Source: Clostridiales bacterium UBA5888
Lineage (GTDB): Bacteria; Bacillota; Clostridia; Oscillospirales; Oscillospiraceae
Assembly: GCA_002431965.1 (NCBI GenBank)
Contig: DJEW01000043.1
Coordinates: 441 to 31,795, forward strand
DNA length: 31,355 nucleotides
Direction: 5' to 3'
Positions 29,934-31,355 of this stretch are shown piece by piece. Each line of letters starts with the position of its first letter. The first letter of the stretch is position 1. The position numbers and the translations under genes are program-made. Under the pieces are notes generated by a model. It saw only the letters and a program-made list of their open reading frames with translations, was not told the origin of the DNA and did no database searches.

Positions 29934-30476
29934 TCAGCTTTCCATCTGCTTTGAGAGAAAACATGCGGCGGTCTGGGCAAGCTTGGCTTCCACCTCCGTG
30001 CCGGGCGCACTGCCGCGAGGAGCGACGAAAAGAACGCAGCCCATGATGTCGCCCTCGGTGATGATGGGCGCGGCGACGGAGATGCAGAATTTTTCATCCG
30101 CGGCGCACACCGGCGCGGCGCCTGCTTCGCTTTCGGGGCGATAGACCGCGCGCTCGTCCATTATCTGCCCGAGCTGCGGACTGATGGGCTTGTCAAGCAG
30201 CTCGCGCTTTGCGCCGCCCGCTATGGCGATAACGGTGTCACGGTCACACACGGCGGCGATGCCGTCCGTGGATTTTTTGAGGCTGTCGCAGATCTGTGCG
30301 GCGAAATCCGACAGCTCGCCTATCGGGGAATATTTTTTGAAGATGAGCTCGCCGTCCTTGTCGGTGAATATCTCCAACGGGTCACCCTCGCGGATGCGCA
30401 TGGTGCGGCGGATTTCCTTGGGTATGACGACCCGCCCAAGATCGTCGATTCTGCGGACTATCCCGGTTGCTTTCAT
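29934..30476 (-). CDS. spoVT: stage V sporulation protein T (AbrB-like regulator)
   Basis: SpoVT is a transcription factor that tunes late forespore gene expression. This 180-residue protein has an N-terminal swapped-hairpin AbrB DNA-binding domain (1-50, with TGIVRRIDDLGRVVIPKEIRR) and a C-terminal GAF domain (about 55-178). Length and domain order match SpoVT rather than the shorter AbrB (about 95 residues). AAAGGAG precedes the ATG by about 12 nt. In Bacillus spoVT depends on sigma-G; I did not find a clear sigma-G promoter here. The gene ends at its own terminator. Confidence 0.93.
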   Translation of the reverse strand: MKATGIVRRIDDLGRVVIPKEIRRTMRIREGDPLEIFTDKDGELIFKKYSPIGELSDFAAQICDSLKKSTDGIAAVCDRDTVIAIAGGAKRELLDKPISPQLGQIMDERAVYRPESEAGAAPVCAADEKFCISVAAPIITEGDIMGCVLFVAPRGSAPGTEVEAKLAQTAACFLSKQMES

Positions 30477-30651
30477 TATATATATCTCTCCTTTGGCTCA
30501 AATTACATTCCTATTGTCTGCAAAAGAAGTAAAAATTATGTGGAGAGATGGAAATCAACACAGAGGTTGTTGACGGGAAAGAGGAGCGCTGTCAGTTCAC
30601 CTGACCGGTCAAGAAATAGTCTGTTCTCCTTCTTTTGATTTTGGGTATAAG

Positions 30652-30674
30652 AAAAGCACCTCCGCAGAGATGCT
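30652..30674 (-). terminator. terminator of the AAA/DUF4143 gene
   Basis: An 8-bp stem, AGCATCTC with GAGGTGCT (one G-T pair), encloses a 4-nt loop and is followed by TTTTC on the minus strand, 21 bp after the gene's stop. Confidence 0.72.
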
Positions 30675-30695
30675 TTCTTATACTGTTGAAATTGT

Positions 30696-31355
30696 TTAGA
30701 TGAGATTGCTCGGAATAAAGCAGTTATCCGCATCAATCGGTATCGGCTCCTCGCACATACAGATGATGCCGCCGTTGCCGCGCTTCAAGGAAGCCTTGTC
30801 AATCACGCTGTATTTTTTGACTTCACGACGGTCGGGCGCAGCGCTCTTTTTGATTTCCAGCGGATGGATGACATTGTTTTCCTCAACGAACACATCAATC
30901 TCTTTTGCGGTGCTCGGCGCAATGTCGGCAGATTCAGCCAATGCGGAATAATTGACCTGCTCCGAAACAAGAGAAGCACAGCCTACAAGAAATTTGCGGA
31001 AGCGAACGGTGTCGGTAATGCCGCCCGCTTCGGTGGCATCACGCATCAAGCAGGTATCAACGTAGGAATTGAAATATTCCTGCCGAAGTTCGTCGTCCAC
31101 GCCCTGCACCTGGGGCATACCGCCCTCCCAAATGTGATTGAATACTTGAACCACATCATTTTTTGGGAGTTTGCGCTGTCTTGCCTGCAAGGTAGCGAGC
31201 GAGAAGTCCAAATCCGTGTCGAACACAAGCCCTGCTTTTTCTCTTGCGGATAGGCTGTACAGCTCCAAAATGCCGATTCTTCCTGCGAGGGTCTCACGCA
31301 CTCGTTTCATCATATTGTACTGCTGCGAACCGGTCAGCCAAATGAGACCTTTTTC
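30696..31355 (-). pseudogene. AAA ATPase with DUF4143 domain, partial and apparently internally deleted
   Basis: The reading frame continues off the right edge (EKGLIWLTGSQQYN precedes the first in-window Met), so only the C-terminal part is visible. It resembles the AAA_14-DUF4143 family of uncertain function often found near accessory regions. The segment SYVDTCLMRD and the winged-helix-like NYSALAESADIAPSTAK match the start of DUF4143. Directly after that the sequence jumps to EIDVFVEENNVIHPLEIKKS, which in relatives comes about 100-120 residues later. The middle of the domain seems lost in frame. This is judged from memory of the family, so the deletion size is approximate. The fold is probably non-functional. 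Confidence 0.7.

Noticed and set aside
30536..30736. A 66-codon minus-strand frame in the spoVT-AAA intergenic region
   Set aside because: It overlaps the AAA gene end and its terminator, has no ribosome binding site, and its translation looks random.

Overview
This GC-rich window looks like the chromosome of a spore-forming gut Clostridium-class anaerobe (Oscillospiraceae-like). The evidence is the sporulation genes spoIIR and spoVT, the holB-ricT pair typical of Bacillota, strong AGGAGG-type ribosome binding sites, and an oxygen-sensitive 2-hydroxyacyl-CoA dehydratase operon. Assignment below class level is inference. Almost everything is ordinary chromosomal coding sequence. Two stretches look acquired or decayed: a low-GC chromate-transporter pair beside tRNA-Lys, and a damaged AAA-ATPase gene at the right edge.

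Layout. Positions 1-3504 (minus strand) hold a 2-hydroxyacyl-CoA dehydratase operon: two dehydratase subunits, a small membrane protein, and the ATP-dependent activase, which is cut by the window edge. Positions 3669-7075 (minus) hold serC-serA-alaX, which joins serine synthesis to an enzyme that clears mis-serylated tRNA-Ala. Then come mtaB (minus), a cysteine desulfurase (plus), an AI-2E family permease (minus), a 473-bp AT-rich intergenic region, a D,D-carboxypeptidase, pgi, and holB-ricT (all plus). Positions 16668-18055 are the island-like stretch: a tRNA-Lys 3' fragment, two half-size chrA genes, then intact tRNA-Lys, the last gene of a five-tRNA operon (Gly-Arg-His-Gln-Lys, minus).

The right half carries an Ig-repeat membrane-anchored surface protein (minus); a GH13 glucosidase, ispE, spoIIR and a fumarylacetoacetate-hydrolase-family gene (plus); an M48 protease with an unusual C-terminal extension, a lipoprotein, a chloramphenicol-acetyltransferase-like enzyme, a PAP2 phosphatase with a long low-complexity tail, and spoVT (all minus). 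The window ends in an AAA/DUF4143 protein that appears to have lost an internal block.

Structure not explained by genes includes a small family of about 50-bp palindromic repeats (three copies), a palindromic operator candidate in front of the chrA pair, a 20-bp-arm hairpin between ispE and spoIIR, and a cluster of four TTGAAA repeats before the carboxypeptidase gene. I see no CRISPR array, transposase, integrase, phage gene or recognisable riboswitch. No clearly new multi-gene system is evident. The best candidates for follow-up are the serC-serA-alaX coupling, the chrA insertion at tRNA-Lys and the palindromic repeat family.
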